From assembly GCA_018434685.1 (NCBI GenBank), contig JAHDOV010000003.1:432401-496400 (forward strand): DNA of 64,000 nt, written 5' to 3'. Each line of letters starts with the position of its first letter. Position 1 is the first letter of the stretch. The position numbers and the translations under genes are program-made. Shown here piece after piece: positions 1-9,211 of this stretch. The DNA comes from Deltaproteobacteria bacterium (lineage in GTDB: Bacteria; Desulfobacterota; Desulfomonilia; UBA1062). The notes below the pieces were generated by a model. That model saw only the letters and a program-made list of their open reading frames with translations, was not told where the DNA came from and ran no database searches.

Positions 1-1131
1 GAGTACCCGGGACTGCCGGGCGATACCGGTGGCAGCCAGGCCTCTGACCTGTGCTGCGATGCGCTCGAGATCCTTGTGTCTGGCCGAGAGATGCTGTGTG
101 ATCTTTTTGTCGAGACTGTAGGCGAGGCCCTTGAGTCTCGACAGCGATGTCATGGTCCACCGGGAACAGAGGTGGCCGAGGTGAGTCCCCAGGGTGGCCA
201 GACGCTGTCCTGCAGAGGCGAGCATGCGTTCGGTCGAGAGGGACAGTTCCTGCCGGGCCTCCAGCAGGTGATCCTCAAGCCCGTCTGCTCTCGATACGAA
301 AAGGCGCGCCACATCGGTGGGCGTGACACAGTAGGTGTGCGCGACCATGTCCGCAACGCTGATATCGATCTCGTGTCCGATGCCGGTGATCACCGGTTTC
401 GGACACCGTGCTATGGCGGTGCAGATGGCGAGGTCATCGAACGAGAACAGGTCGGTTTTTGCCCCGCCTCCCCGGATGATGACTATGGTGTCCACCCCGG
501 GATGTCTCTGGAGAACCCTGATGCCGCTGATGATCTCCGGTACGGTGTTCTGCCCCTGCATGTGCGCATCATAAAGGGCAATGCTGAATGAATACGAACT
601 CCTCATGACGATGCTCATGAAATCATTGTACGCAGCAGAGCCCTCGGAGGTGATCAGCCCGATGTTCAACGGGAAGACGGGAAAAGCCAGATCCTTGTTC
701 AGGTCCATGAGGCCGGAGGACCGGAGCTGTTCGATGGTCCGGGCGCGCTTCTTCGCTATAGCCCCGAAGGTGTAGCTCGGATCGATCTCTGAGACGATGA
801 GCTGGTACCGGCCTTCCTTCACGAAGAGATCGACCCCTGCGAGAAGCTTGATCTCGAGGCCTGAACTGAGTTCGAAGTTTCCCAGGCCCAGCGATTTCAG
901 GCTCGTGTGCCACTTGACGAAGGCCCCCCTGAAGAAGGCACAGCTCACCTTGGCAATATAGGCATCGGTTGTGCCGGAAGGCTTTTCCACCAGGTCGAAA
1001 TACATGTGGCCTGATTTTGCATGCACCTTGAGCCCGTGTATTTCTCCCCTGACCCATATCTGGGGGCCGAAACACTCGCCCAGGACACCCCGTGCCATCT
1101 CATTCAACTGACTTACGCTCAAACAGGACAC
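1..1131 (-). CDS. xseA: Exodeoxyribonuclease VII large subunit (3' part cut by window edge)
   Basis: The reverse strand is open from about 1131 to the window edge. It reads as the N-terminal OB-fold (LSVSQLN, then IWVRGEI) and catalytic region of XseA, including GLITSEGSAAYNDF and the HPGVDTIVIIRGGG and GIGHEID segments. With XseB it forms the nuclease that degrades single-stranded DNA to oligonucleotides. The start is uncertain: the GTG at 1131 and TTG at 1122 place the conserved LSVSQLN at the N-terminus, while the ATG at 1098 would remove it. About 375 residues are present and the coiled-coil C-terminal part lies outside the window. It is divergent from the crotonase gene. Identification is firm; only the start and the missing end are in doubt. 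Confidence 0.92.
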   Translation of the reverse strand, partial: MSCLSVSQLNEMARGVLGECFGPQIWVRGEIHGLKVHAKSGHMYFDLVEKPSGTTDAYIAKVSCAFFRGAFVKWHTSLKSLGLGNFELSSGLEIKLLAGVDLFVKEGRYQLIVSEIDPSYTFGAIAKKRARTIEQLRSSGLMDLNKDLAFPVFPLNIGLITSEGSAAYNDFMSIVMRSSYSFSIALYDAHMQGQNTVPEIISGIRVLQRHPGVDTIVIIRGGGAKTDLFSFDDLAICTAIARCPKPVITGIGHEIDISVADMVAHTYCVTPTDVARLFVSRADGLEDHLLEARQELSLSTERMLASAGQRLATLGTHLGHLCSRWTMTSLSRLKGLAYSLDKKITQHLSARHKDLERIAAQVRGLAATGIARQSRVL

Positions 1132-1180
1132 AGGGTATGCATTAACAGAAAGCACGGTTCATGCGCAAGCATTCGAAGCA

Positions 1181-1209
1181 TTGACAGCCTGTGATGGGGA
1201 ATGTACAAG
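1181..1209 (+). promoter_or_regulatory. Putative sigma70-type promoter for the crotonase gene
   Basis: A perfect -35 box TTGACA (1181-1186) is followed after 17 bases by TACAAG (1204-1209), a 4/6 match to the -10 consensus. It lies about 30 bases before the start codon of the crotonase gene, which has its own GGAGAGGGG ribosome-binding site. Prediction by eye only. Confidence 0.45.
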
Positions 1210-1239
1210 TAATAACAATGTAAATCTCAGGAGAGGGGT

Positions 1240-2022
1240 ATGGATTACCAGTTTTTGAAGGTGACGGTAAAGGATGAACTAGCCATAATAGAGATGGACC
1301 GGAAACACGAGCTCAATGCACTGTCCAAGGGGATGCTCGCGGAGATCAAGCACGTGTTCTCCTCATTCCTGCAGGAAGACAACAGCATCAGGCTCGTCAT
1401 CTTCACCGGCGGCGACGAGTGTTTCTCCGCAGGCATAGACCTGAAGGAGGCCCCCTACTACAGCGGGGAAGAGGCTGCAAGCTACTTCAGCCTGGCCGTC
1501 GATATCTACTCGATGCTCCTGGATTATGACAAGATCGTCATTACGGCGGTGAGCGGGATCGCCTTTGGCGGCGGATTCAATCTCGCCCTCATGGGGGATA
1601 TTATCATTGCCTCGGAGAGCGCCATCTTCGGACATCCTGAGATAAAATACGGGTTCAACCCACTCCTGACCCCGCTTGTGGCCCGGATAGGCATGGCGCG
1701 GAGCAAGGAGCTGACCCTGAGGGGCGAGCCCATTGGTGCCCAGAAGGCGTACAATATCGGCCTGGTGAACCGGGTAGTGGAACCGGAGAGATTCAGGGAT
1801 GAGGTGTGTGAGTGGGCACACCAGCTGGTGAACCGCTCCCCGGAGGTGGTCCGGGCGCTCAAGCGGAGCTTCGACGTGGTAAGCCGTCTCGACGCCCGGG
1901 CAGCGCTGGAATACGAGTTTGAAAAGACCGCCATGCTGTTCAATATTCGCGGAGATATCCGGGAGAAGATGAAGGGTGTCATCATACACAAGGACTACGG
2001 CCGGAACGAAGACCATTCCTGA
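1240..2022 (+). CDS. Enoyl-CoA hydratase/isomerase (crotonase) family protein
   Basis: The 260-residue product is a single crotonase domain. The oxyanion-hole segments are clear: FSAGIDLKE near residue 62 and GIAFGGGFNLAL near 106-117. Glu134 in HPEIKYG matches the second catalytic glutamate of enoyl-CoA hydratases. The first catalytic glutamate (the E of GGGCEL in the rat enzyme, Glu144) is Asn114 here. Simple hydration of 2-enoyl-CoA is therefore doubtful; isomerase, hydrolase or another crotonase chemistry is possible. The start has a strong ribosome-binding site (GGAGAGGGG). The 3' end overlaps the next gene by 47 bases, so the two are probably co-transcribed. The substrate is unknown. 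Confidence 0.88.
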   Translation: MDYQFLKVTVKDELAIIEMDRKHELNALSKGMLAEIKHVFSSFLQEDNSIRLVIFTGGDECFSAGIDLKEAPYYSGEEAASYFSLAVDIYSMLLDYDKIVITAVSGIAFGGGFNLALMGDIIIASESAIFGHPEIKYGFNPLLTPLVARIGMARSKELTLRGEPIGAQKAYNIGLVNRVVEPERFRDEVCEWAHQLVNRSPEVVRALKRSFDVVSRLDARAALEYEFEKTAMLFNIRGDIREKMKGVIIHKDYGRNEDHS

Positions 2023-2671
2023 GCACTTTGATCCTTCTGCCCTGTATCAGGGACTTTTTGCATGGTACGGGCCTTCCGGATGGTGGCCGGGAGACAGTCC
2101 CCTGGAAATTGCCGTGGGCGCGGTGCTCACACAGAACACGGCGTGGGGCAATGTGGAAAAGGCCATCGGCAATCTCAAGGCAGGAGGCCTCCTCGACCTG
2201 GAACGCCTGCACCGTGCAGACCCGCAAGACCTTGCCGCCCTGATCAGGCCGTCTGGCTACTACAACATAAAGGCGTTCCGGCTGAAGAACCTCGTCGCTG
2301 CCGTCATGGAGGATTTCCCGGGCGATCTGGAGGGCTTCCTTGCCCAGGACACCGGCAGGCTCCGCTCGAGGCTCCTGGAGGTGAACGGCATCGGCAAGGA
2401 GACGGCCGACAGTATCTGCTGTTATGCCGCAGGCAAGCTCATCTTTGTCGTGGATGCCTACACCAGGAGAATGCTTCTCAGACACCTGATCATCGGGCCC
2501 GGCTGGGATTACGACGACATCCAGAATATCTTTCAGCAGGGCCTTCCCGGGAGGCTCGAAGTATATAAAGACCTCCATGCGCACATCGTCTTTATCGGCA
2601 AGGAGTATTGCAGGGCACGGCAGCCCCGCTGTGACGAATGCCCGCTCGGCAGGTGGTGGCATACCGGCTGA
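1976..2671 (+). CDS. Endonuclease III-like HhH-GPD DNA glycosylase
   Basis: The 231-residue product shows the HhH-GPD fold of base-excision glycosylases: LTQNTAW (51-57), the helix-hairpin-helix VNGIGKETAD (136-145) and the catalytic Asp160 in VVDAYTRRML. The lysine that gives endonuclease III its lyase activity is Glu142 here, pointing to a monofunctional glycosylase such as a MagIII-type 3-methyladenine glycosylase. Only three of the four iron-sulphur cysteines are present (C212, C219, C222); Trp228 sits where the fourth should be. The ATG at 1976 lies inside the crotonase gene and is the only ATG upstream of the conserved region, so it is kept as the start. The target base is not known. 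Confidence 0.85.
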   Translation: MSSYTRTTAGTKTIPEHFDPSALYQGLFAWYGPSGWWPGDSPLEIAVGAVLTQNTAWGNVEKAIGNLKAGGLLDLERLHRADPQDLAALIRPSGYYNIKAFRLKNLVAAVMEDFPGDLEGFLAQDTGRLRSRLLEVNGIGKETADSICCYAAGKLIFVVDAYTRRMLLRHLIIGPGWDYDDIQNIFQQGLPGRLEVYKDLHAHIVFIGKEYCRARQPRCDECPLGRWWHTG

Positions 2672-2807
2672 TCCCGCACGCCTGACCGTGCACAGCCCCT
2701 ATCCGATACCCCCTGCAAGAATGGTCCTCTCTGCCGATCTTGAAGGACAGGCTTGCCCGGGCACTGCAGGCTTGCAATGCAGATGATTTTGCCCTAGAGG
2801 AGAGTGC

Positions 2808-4655
2808 ATGGAAGGATTCGACATCATCGTTGTGGGCGGGGGCCATGCAGGTGCAGAGGCGGCGTATGCTGCAGGCAAGTTCGGGCTCGAGGTGGCGCTG
2901 TTCACCCTGAATATGGATACCATCGGGCGGATGCCCTGCAGCCCTTCCATTGGCGGGCTTGCCAAGAGTCACCTCGTCAAGGAGATCGATGCCCTGGGCG
3001 GGATCATGGCCGAGGCGGCAGACGCGACAGCCATCCAGTACCGCGTCCTCAACACGAAAAAGGGACCGGCGGTCAGGGCAACCAGGACCCAGAACGACAG
3101 GAGACTCTACGAGTCAGCCATAAAATCCCGCATGGAAAACGCCGGGATCCATCTCCGGCAGGCCCGGGTGGATGCCCTTGAGGTGAAGGATTCCCGGGTG
3201 ATCGGGGTCACTGACCATACCGGGATGTTCCATGCTGCCAAGGCGGTGATCGTCGCTGCAGGCACCTTTCTCTCCGGGGTTATCCATATCGGGGACAAGC
3301 GGATTCCAGCGGGCAGGGCCGGCGAAGAGGGTGCGTATGAGTTCTCGGAATCGCTCAGGTCGCTGGGGTTTGCCATGGGAAGGCACAAGACCGGGACCCC
3401 GCCGAGGCTGCACATCGACAGCATCGACCTGAGCAGCCTCGACAGGCAGGACCCCCTTGATGAATACCTGCCGTTCTCGTTCGAATCCCCCCGATCGGAT
3501 CTGCCCAGGTTTCCCTGCTACATGACCAAGACCACGACGGCAACCCATGAGATCATCAGGGACAACATTCAGCTCAGCGCCCTGTATTCAGGGGCCATAA
3601 CCGGGACCCCTGCCAGGTATTGCCCCTCGCTCGAGGACAAGGTGATGCGGTTCGGAGACCGGGGAGGGCACCATGTGATTATCGAGCCGGAGGGGATCAA
3701 TACCAAGGAGGTGTATGCCTCGGGCCTGGGGAACTCTCTGCCCGTAGAGCTCCAGTGGAAGATCGTCCAGTCTCTGCCGGGTCTCGAGAGGGCGGAGATC
3801 CTGAGACCGGCATATGCCATCGAGTACGATTACGTGCTGCCTACCCAGCTGCTGCAGACCCTGGAGACCAAGCACGTCCAGGGTCTGTACCTCGCAGGAC
3901 AGGTCAACGGAACGTCCGGCTATGAGGAAGCCGCAGCCCAGGGGCTCATGGCCGGCATCAACGCAGCGCTCAAGATCAGGGCAGAAGAACCCTTTATCCT
4001 CGACCGTTCCCAGGCATACATCGCGGTGATGATCGATGACCTGGTAACCAGGGGCACCTCCGAGCCGTACCGGATGTTCACGTCACGGGCCGAGTACCGC
4101 CTCCTGCTGAGGGAAACGAATGCCCTGTTCAGGCTGACGGACAGCGCATTCAGGCTGGGGCTCGTCACGTCCGAGAGATTCTCTAGGGTCAGGCAGATCC
4201 TCTCCGAGATCACAGAGCTGCGTTCGTACCTGGGAAAGACAACGGTGCTCATCCCCGATGACCTGCCGGGGATACCCGCCACGAGGGGAACCCAAAGTGA
4301 GCGGCTCAGCATGGAACGCCTCCTGAAGCGTCCCGAGGTGAGCATGGCCAACTTCAGGGATCGCGATCTCATCCCCGAGTCCAGTGCGCTGAGCTCTCTG
4401 GAGGTGGAGGTGGATATCAAGTATGAGGGCTACATCAGCAGGCAGCTCAAGGAGATAGACCGCCTCAAAGATCTCGAGCGGATGAAGATTCCCGAGCAGG
4501 TAGACTTCGAGGCTGTCGAGGGGCTGTCCAACGAGCTCAAGACGAGGTTGTCCGAGATACGGCCGAGGACCCTGGGACAGGCCGCCCTGGTTGAAGGTAT
4601 GACACCGGCAGGACTTCAGGCGCTTCGCATCGGGATCAGATTGACAGGTTCCTGA
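2808..4655 (+). CDS. mnmG: tRNA uridine-5-carboxymethylaminomethyl modification enzyme, FAD subunit
   Basis: The 615-residue product matches MnmG (GidA) along its length. It has the N-terminal FAD-binding glycine motif [11 protein letters not shown], the conserved [12 protein letters not shown] stretch, the GTPPRL segment, the [16 protein letters not shown] motif and the C-terminal helical domain ending in [19 protein letters not shown]. With MnmE it places the (carboxymethyl)aminomethyl group on the wobble uridine of several tRNAs in the cytoplasm. A GAGGAGAG ribosome-binding site precedes the ATG. The last 20 bases overlap the 3' end of the convergent PilZ gene. Length is normal for the family and identification is secure. 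Confidence 0.97.
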   Translation: MEGFDIIVVGGGHAGAEAAYAAGKFGLEVALFTLNMDTIGRMPCSPSIGGLAKSHLVKEIDALGGIMAEAADATAIQYRVLNTKKGPAVRATRTQNDRRLYESAIKSRMENAGIHLRQARVDALEVKDSRVIGVTDHTGMFHAAKAVIVAAGTFLSGVIHIGDKRIPAGRAGEEGAYEFSESLRSLGFAMGRHKTGTPPRLHIDSIDLSSLDRQDPLDEYLPFSFESPRSDLPRFPCYMTKTTTATHEIIRDNIQLSALYSGAITGTPARYCPSLEDKVMRFGDRGGHHVIIEPEGINTKEVYASGLGNSLPVELQWKIVQSLPGLERAEILRPAYAIEYDYVLPTQLLQTLETKHVQGLYLAGQVNGTSGYEEAAAQGLMAGINAALKIRAEEPFILDRSQAYIAVMIDDLVTRGTSEPYRMFTSRAEYRLLLRETNALFRLTDSAFRLGLVTSERFSRVRQILSEITELRSYLGKTTVLIPDDLPGIPATRGTQSERLSMERLLKRPEVSMANFRDRDLIPESSALSSLEVEVDIKYEGYISRQLKEIDRLKDLERMKIPEQVDFEAVEGLSNELKTRLSEIRPRTLGQAALVEGMTPAGLQALRIGIRLTGS

Positions 4656-5736
4656 TGCTCGCCAGGATTCCGGCCTGACGCTTGTATACATAGTACTGGA
4701 GGTGCAGGAGGTCCGTGGGATGAAAGGAGAGTTCCATCCCGTAGGTGATCCCTTCCGGCCTTGTCTCATCCTTGAACATGATCGTGGCGTTTCCCATGAG
4801 GAGCTGATTCTTCGGCAGGACCAGGACTATCGGATACCGGGCATCTTTTTCCAGATGCTGGAACGACGAGACCATGCCCACACCCCCCTCGCTCACATCC
4901 CGTACCGGGATCGCCTTGGTGGAATGGCCGTCAGGCTGTATGTAGAGGGTGACCGGGTCCTTCGGATCGGGCTCCACCCTGAAGAACTTGCGTTTCTGCT
5001 CATAGACCACCTCGGGGAGATAGGTGGTGATCTTGCCCATGCGTGAGCTGGCCACCTTCATGACAAAACCGAGGGTGTCGGTATTGAGCGTGATAAAGCC
5101 CGAGATCGGTGTGCCTCTGCCCAGCTGATTGTACAGGGCGACAAATTCCTCGGGATTGAAGTTGTCGAGTACGAGCTTGGTCTCGATCTCACCCACCATC
5201 TTGATGATCTCGCACGTAACACTCAGGGTGGGGAGATCATCCTTGAACTGACAGGTAAGCAGGAGCTTTGCTCTCCTGTGGAGCAGATTCCTGAAGAGAT
5301 CCCGTATCTCCTTAGTATCATGGGTGGAGGTTGCTGCTGCCGTGGGAAGGGCTTTGTGCAGGGGCTTGAGCGTTGTGAACTCCTGGCGTTTCTGCAGGAA
5401 GGTGATGAACCCGATCACCATGAGGCGGGTAAACCGTGAGGAATCGAGGAAGATGATCCCCTGGGAGGCATAATCCAGGAGATTCATCTGCATGATATCG
5501 CTGTTGGTGTAGATGATGATGGGGCCGGAGATGTCCCTGTCGCGGATATGCCGGACAACCTCGTCAAAGTTCCTGATAAAGGGCAGGACAACGATATCTT
5601 CCGGGGCCCCGGTTCTCAGGATTTCATATACCAGGGTCTTGAGGTCCAGTATCCTGCAGGGGAATTCACTCCCCTTGATGCCGAGATCCTTTGCCTCCTG
5701 GTCTGTTATCCATACGGTCGAACGACAATCATCCAT
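4636..5736 (-). CDS. PilZ-domain protein with receiver-like N-terminus
   Basis: The C-terminal third of this 366-residue protein is a PilZ domain. The c-di-GMP-binding RxxxR is at 249-253 and the DxSxxG motif at 280-285 (DVSEGG), both intact. Residues 1-120 have an alternating strand/helix pattern like a response-regulator receiver but without an obvious phospho-acceptor arrangement. Residues 150-245 resemble the YcgR-type N-terminal beta domain. It is likely a cytoplasmic effector that changes an output on binding c-di-GMP; the output is unknown. It starts two bases after the TPR lipoprotein gene ends, so the pair is one operon. The N-terminal domain assignment is inference; the PilZ motifs are plain. 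Confidence 0.85.
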   Translation of the reverse strand: MDDCRSTVWITDQEAKDLGIKGSEFPCRILDLKTLVYEILRTGAPEDIVVLPFIRNFDEVVRHIRDRDISGPIIIYTNSDIMQMNLLDYASQGIIFLDSSRFTRLMVIGFITFLQKRQEFTTLKPLHKALPTAAATSTHDTKEIRDLFRNLLHRRAKLLLTCQFKDDLPTLSVTCEIIKMVGEIETKLVLDNFNPEEFVALYNQLGRGTPISGFITLNTDTLGFVMKVASSRMGKITTYLPEVVYEQKRKFFRVEPDPKDPVTLYIQPDGHSTKAIPVRDVSEGGVGMVSSFQHLEKDARYPIVLVLPKNQLLMGNATIMFKDETRPEGITYGMELSFHPTDLLHLQYYVYKRQAGILASIRNLSI

Positions 5737-5738
5737 GC

Positions 5739-6524
5739 CTATTTTTTCTGCGGTGCGCCACCCAGGTCGTTCAATCTCTGCTGGGCCATGATGCCAAAGG
5801 GGCCGCCTTCATCGATACGGATCACCTCTTCCAGGTGCGAGATGCCCCTGGCCATATCGCCCTGGCGTACATAGAGCTGGGCAATCTCCCAGTGTGCCTC
5901 GGTATAGGACGGGAATTCGAGAAGTGCATGCTTGAGGGCTTCTATTGCCTGTGCGTCTCGGCCCTGCTCCATGAACATCCTCCCGAGTATTTCCCAGGAA
6001 GGAGCGTAGTGGGGGTTGTAGTCCAGGGACTGGTTCGCCGCTGCCTGTGCCTTGTCGTACTGCTTGTTGATCAGGTAGATCGAGGCCATGTTGTGGAGCG
6101 GATATTCCGGCGTCGTGTACAGTTCGTCCTTCAATGCGGCCTGAAATGCCTCGATGGCTTTCTCGTACGAACCCATGCCGCTCAGGACAATGCCCTTGAG
6201 GTTATACGCCTCGCTTTTCAGGCCGGGGTGCTCGAGCCCCAGGTTGTCTCCGAGTGCAATGGTACGCTCGGCATTATCCAGGGCCTTTTCATTATTGCCA
6301 CCCTTCCAGTAGGCCAGGGCAAATCCGTAGTATACCTCCGGATCATCGGGGTTGGCCCGTTGAGCCTTTCTCAGCTCGATCAGCGCGCCATGGATGTCGT
6401 TGTTCTGAATCTTGCCCATGGCAAGAGAAACCCTGGGCTTCGACATCTCCCGCTGTTCCTTGAAAGAAGCAGCGCAGCCCATGATCAGGAAAAAGATAAG
6501 TGAAAACAGTATCGCTCGTTTCAT
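5739..6524 (-). CDS. TPR-repeat lipoprotein (PilF/PilW-like)
   Basis: The 261-residue product begins with a lipoprotein signal peptide: basic MKR, a hydrophobic stretch, then the lipobox IMGC with Cys17. The rest is a run of tetratricopeptide repeats, for example DPEVYYGFALAYWKGG and APSWEILGRMFMEQG, with spacing typical of the type IV pilus pilotin PilF/PilW. Such proteins sit in the outer membrane and help secretin assembly. Here that role is only suggested by repeat layout and by the c-di-GMP effector encoded immediately downstream. A generic TPR scaffold is the alternative. It is the first gene of a two-gene minus-strand operon. Confidence 0.82.
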   Translation of the reverse strand: MKRAILFSLIFFLIMGCAASFKEQREMSKPRVSLAMGKIQNNDIHGALIELRKAQRANPDDPEVYYGFALAYWKGGNNEKALDNAERTIALGDNLGLEHPGLKSEAYNLKGIVLSGMGSYEKAIEAFQAALKDELYTTPEYPLHNMASIYLINKQYDKAQAAANQSLDYNPHYAPSWEILGRMFMEQGRDAQAIEALKHALLEFPSYTEAHWEIAQLYVRQGDMARGISHLEEVIRIDEGGPFGIMAQQRLNDLGGAPQKK

Positions 6525-6656
6525 CGTCTTGGCCTCATATCGTGGTTTACTCTCTCTATCGTCTGGGTGTCTCGAAATATCAAATTATTCTCCTAGGCGG
6601 GGTATCGCATGCCGCTGGAAGATCATGGGAACACACTGCCTGACCCGGGAGGAACC

Positions 6657-6672
6657 CCCTGCTTGAGCAGGG
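6657..6672 (-). terminator. Hairpin downstream of the kinase-like gene
   Basis: CCCTGC and GCAGGG flank a TTGA loop, seven bases beyond the stop codon of the minus-strand P-loop gene. There is no long T-run after it on that strand, so it is a weak terminator candidate. Confidence 0.35.
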
Positions 6673-6678
6673 CCATTG

Positions 6679-7281
6679 TTACCGGACAATCCTGTCGATC
6701 ACGTACCATTCCTCTTCGGAGTCGGAAGCGGTATCCACCAGGAGGTGAACGATATTCAGGTCCGGGTGCCGGGCCTTGAGATCATCGAGGTCCACCGGCT
6801 CGAATTTTTGCTTGTTGTTCAGGTATGCCTGTTCGGTCAGCGCATTGGATTCGTAATTTTCCCTGGACCTCCTGGAGATCTTTTCCAGGGAGTATTCCTG
6901 CGGACACTGGGTCTGCTGGATGATGAAGGTCTTCTTGTTCCTGGCGGCAACCTCGGCAGCCCGTCTCCTGAGGGACTGGGTAATGAAGGTTGCGTCGAGG
7001 ATCACCCCCCTTCCGCGGGATGCGAGTTCGTCGGCCAGCGAGAACATCCTGTCGTAGACAAGCTTTCTCTTGTCCATGTTCGAGGCTACCTTCTCATCGA
7101 AGATATCCTCATCCTTCAACACCTCGCGGCGTATGATATCGGTCCTGAGCATTTCATAGCCCTTTATCCTGGCTATGACTTCCGTTGTCTCGGTCTTGTT
7201 GCTTGCCGGCAGCCCGCAGGCGATGAGCACTGCATCATCACCGATCTCTCTTTGTACAAAGGTCTTGAACTGCTCTCTCAT
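6679..7281 (-). CDS. P-loop kinase-like protein (AAA_33/COG0645 type) with altered Walker A
   Basis: The 200-residue product resembles the small P-loop kinases often fused to or next to COG2187 phosphotransferases. It has a phosphate-binding loop at 23-30 (GLPASNKT), DIIRREV, and GVILDATFI followed by RR, as in that family. The usual glycine before the Walker A lysine is Asn28, which is unusual. The start was set at 7281 because AAAGGAGT lies five bases upstream; an ATG at 7302 precedes that site and is less likely. A COG2187-type gene lies two genes upstream on the same strand, with a PHP gene between them. The substrate is unknown. Confidence 0.75.
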   Translation of the reverse strand: MREQFKTFVQREIGDDAVLIACGLPASNKTETTEVIARIKGYEMLRTDIIRREVLKDEDIFDEKVASNMDKRKLVYDRMFSLADELASRGRGVILDATFITQSLRRRAAEVAARNKKTFIIQQTQCPQEYSLEKISRRSRENYESNALTEQAYLNNKQKFEPVDLDDLKARHPDLNIVHLLVDTASDSEEEWYVIDRIVR

Positions 7282-7335
7282 AGTAACTCCTTTAACGATC
7301 ATGTATACACCTATAGCAGGAAAGGTCGTTTTTTT

Positions 7336-8208
7336 CTAGAAACCAAACTGCCGGGCCACATACTCAGGGATATTCACCGTCCCCATCAGCGGGGGCTGCT
7401 GACGGCAGTCCGATCCGCCGGTGACCATGAGGTGATGCTCTCGGGCAAACAGGAGGTACGAATCGATTGTGGCGGCGTCGTGCCGGGAATGCCAGCATTC
7501 GATACCGTCGATGTATTCAAGCATGGTGCGGGCAATGATTTCCTGCTGGGCTGCCAGTGACGGAGAGAAGGCCACGAGCGAGGTTCCGTTGGGGTCGTTC
7601 GGGTGCGCGAGGATCAGTTTCCCGCCAGAGGCCCTGATCAGGGAGGAGGCCTCTTCGAGGCTCAGCGGCATCTTCGGGATATTGCAGCGGAGAAGGTATT
7701 TGTCAAAGGCCTCCTGTTTGTCGGCCACGATGCCTTTTCTGATAAGGTAGTCTGCAATATGCGGCCGGCCAAGGGCCCCTTCGGCGCCTGACTGGATCTC
7801 CGCCATGTCTTCGCGGGTGAATTCGCCAAGCCCCTGTCTGCGGAATTCTTCGTTGATGTTCGTAAGGATCTTCTCCGCACGCACCTGCCGGTAAGTCCTC
7901 AATTCTTCGAGCTTGTCCGCAAGCGGTTTATAGCCGGGATCGAACCGGTACCCGAGAAAGTCCAGGGAAACAGGCTTGCCGTCACGAAAATCCGGGAGGG
8001 CCATGGTGACATTGAGCTCGACGCCGCAGATGTAGCCCATGCCGTAAGAATCGGCCAGTGCCCTGGCATCGGCCTGGGCGGAGATGGAGTCGTGGTCGGT
8101 TATGGAGATGAGGCCGATGTTTCTCCTGCCGGCCTCCGCAAAGATATCCTGTAGGTACCATCTCCCGTCCGAACCGTTCTTCGAATGGATATGAAGATCA
8201 ATCTTCAT
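7336..8208 (-). CDS. PHP-domain metal-dependent phosphoesterase
   Basis: The 290-residue product is a stand-alone PHP domain. It starts with the metal ligands DLHIHS (residues 4-9) and continues with ITDHDS, GVELN and LAHPND, and ends with HSRHDAAT and TGGSDCR. All the histidine and aspartate clusters expected for a polymerase-and-histidinol-phosphatase metallo-hydrolase are visible. Such enzymes hydrolyse small phosphate esters or nucleotides such as 3',5'-bisphosphates. The exact substrate cannot be read from the sequence. The start overlaps the end of the upstream phosphotransferase gene by 11 bases, so translation is probably coupled. Confidence 0.88.
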   Translation of the reverse strand: MKIDLHIHSKNGSDGRWYLQDIFAEAGRRNIGLISITDHDSISAQADARALADSYGMGYICGVELNVTMALPDFRDGKPVSLDFLGYRFDPGYKPLADKLEELRTYRQVRAEKILTNINEEFRRQGLGEFTREDMAEIQSGAEGALGRPHIADYLIRKGIVADKQEAFDKYLLRCNIPKMPLSLEEASSLIRASGGKLILAHPNDPNGTSLVAFSPSLAAQQEIIARTMLEYIDGIECWHSRHDAATIDSYLLFAREHHLMVTGGSDCRQQPPLMGTVNIPEYVARQFGF

Positions 8209-9211
8209 TGCTCACATATCCGTAGGCAAGGTCATAGTATCTCCGGGCAGTCTCAAGGGCGCTCTTCTTCCTCGACTCGTCCAGTCCGTCATCGTCGAGC
8301 ATGAAGGAGGTGACCTTGGCCCTGACGTATGCCCGGTACACCTTGTAGAACAGCAGCACCGCGCGCATATCCCGGTCTCCCGAGGCATCGATGTAGGCAT
8401 CGACAAAGGCATCGCCCAGCACGCTCTGCCCGTTGTAGTCGAAATCCATGGACAGGAACGCCACGTCAGAGGCAACATCCCCGTAGCGGAAACGTTCGTT
8501 GAACTCTATGCAGTCGAACACGAAGATATCGCTGTGACCCATACAGATATGCTGCAGGTGGAGATCGCCGTGGCAGTCCTTTATGTGGCCATTCCTGATC
8601 CGGCCTTCAAAGAGGGCGGTGTTTTTCTGCAGAAAGTCCCTGCTCCATGTCTCGATGGCCTCGAACTTCTCCGGTGATATGGGACCGCCGATATAGGTTC
8701 TGGTCTGGTCGAAGTTCTCGATCACATTGGTGGCAATGACATCGATTGTCCCGAAGGTCTTTGACTTTTCGTCGCTTGCGATCCCGCTGTATATCCCTGC
8801 GAGGTGTCTGCCCACCCGGGCCATATCGTCTTTTGAGACCCTGCCCTGCAAAAGGAGGGTGAACAGCATCCGCGCTTCGTCGATGCGCTTCATTTTCAGG
8901 GCATACTCCACGATGCGGGTATCGTCCCCGAACCGGTAGGTGGCTCCCGCCTCTGATATGGGGACAACCTCCAGGTACACGTCCGGGGAGAACCGTCTGT
9001 TGAGCCTGAGCTCTTCGTGGGTATAAAAGCGTCTCTTTTCAAGGGTCGTAAAGTCGAGAAAGCCGAAGTCCACGGGCTTCTTGACCTTGTAGACATAATC
9101 GTCCCCGATGAACACCCACGATATGTGTGTCTGGACGAGCCTGACACTGCCCGGCTTTTCCGGGTAAGCCTCCGGTTTCTGGAGGAATTCAATAAGTCTT
9201 CGTTCCGCCAT
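8198..9211 (-). CDS. COG2187-type aminoglycoside-phosphotransferase-like protein
   Basis: The 337-residue product has the protein-kinase-like APH fold. The N-terminal part carries WVFIGDDYVYKVKKPVDFGFLDF, the catalytic loop is CHGDLHLQHI, and the metal-binding aspartate is in FDCIEFN. This is the COG2187 family, in many bacteria fused to a small P-loop kinase; here that kinase is encoded separately (6679-7281). The start at 9211 is supported by GGAGGG seven bases upstream, inside the end of rlmN; a start at 9256 lacks such a site. A phosphotransferase activity is likely but the acceptor is unknown, and drug resistance should not be assumed. Confidence 0.82.
   Translation of the reverse strand: MAERRLIEFLQKPEAYPEKPGSVRLVQTHISWVFIGDDYVYKVKKPVDFGFLDFTTLEKRRFYTHEELRLNRRFSPDVYLEVVPISEAGATYRFGDDTRIVEYALKMKRIDEARMLFTLLLQGRVSKDDMARVGRHLAGIYSGIASDEKSKTFGTIDVIATNVIENFDQTRTYIGGPISPEKFEAIETWSRDFLQKNTALFEGRIRNGHIKDCHGDLHLQHICMGHSDIFVFDCIEFNERFRYGDVASDVAFLSMDFDYNGQSVLGDAFVDAYIDASGDRDMRAVLLFYKVYRAYVRAKVTSFMLDDDGLDESRKKSALETARRYYDLAYGYVSNED

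Noticed and set aside
76..591. Plus-strand 171-codon frame
   Set aside because: It lies fully inside xseA on the other strand, whose translation matches the family throughout.
8198..9211. Aminoglycoside resistance gene
   Set aside because: The fold is shared with APH enzymes, but the sequence fits the COG2187 branch with an unknown, probably metabolic, substrate.
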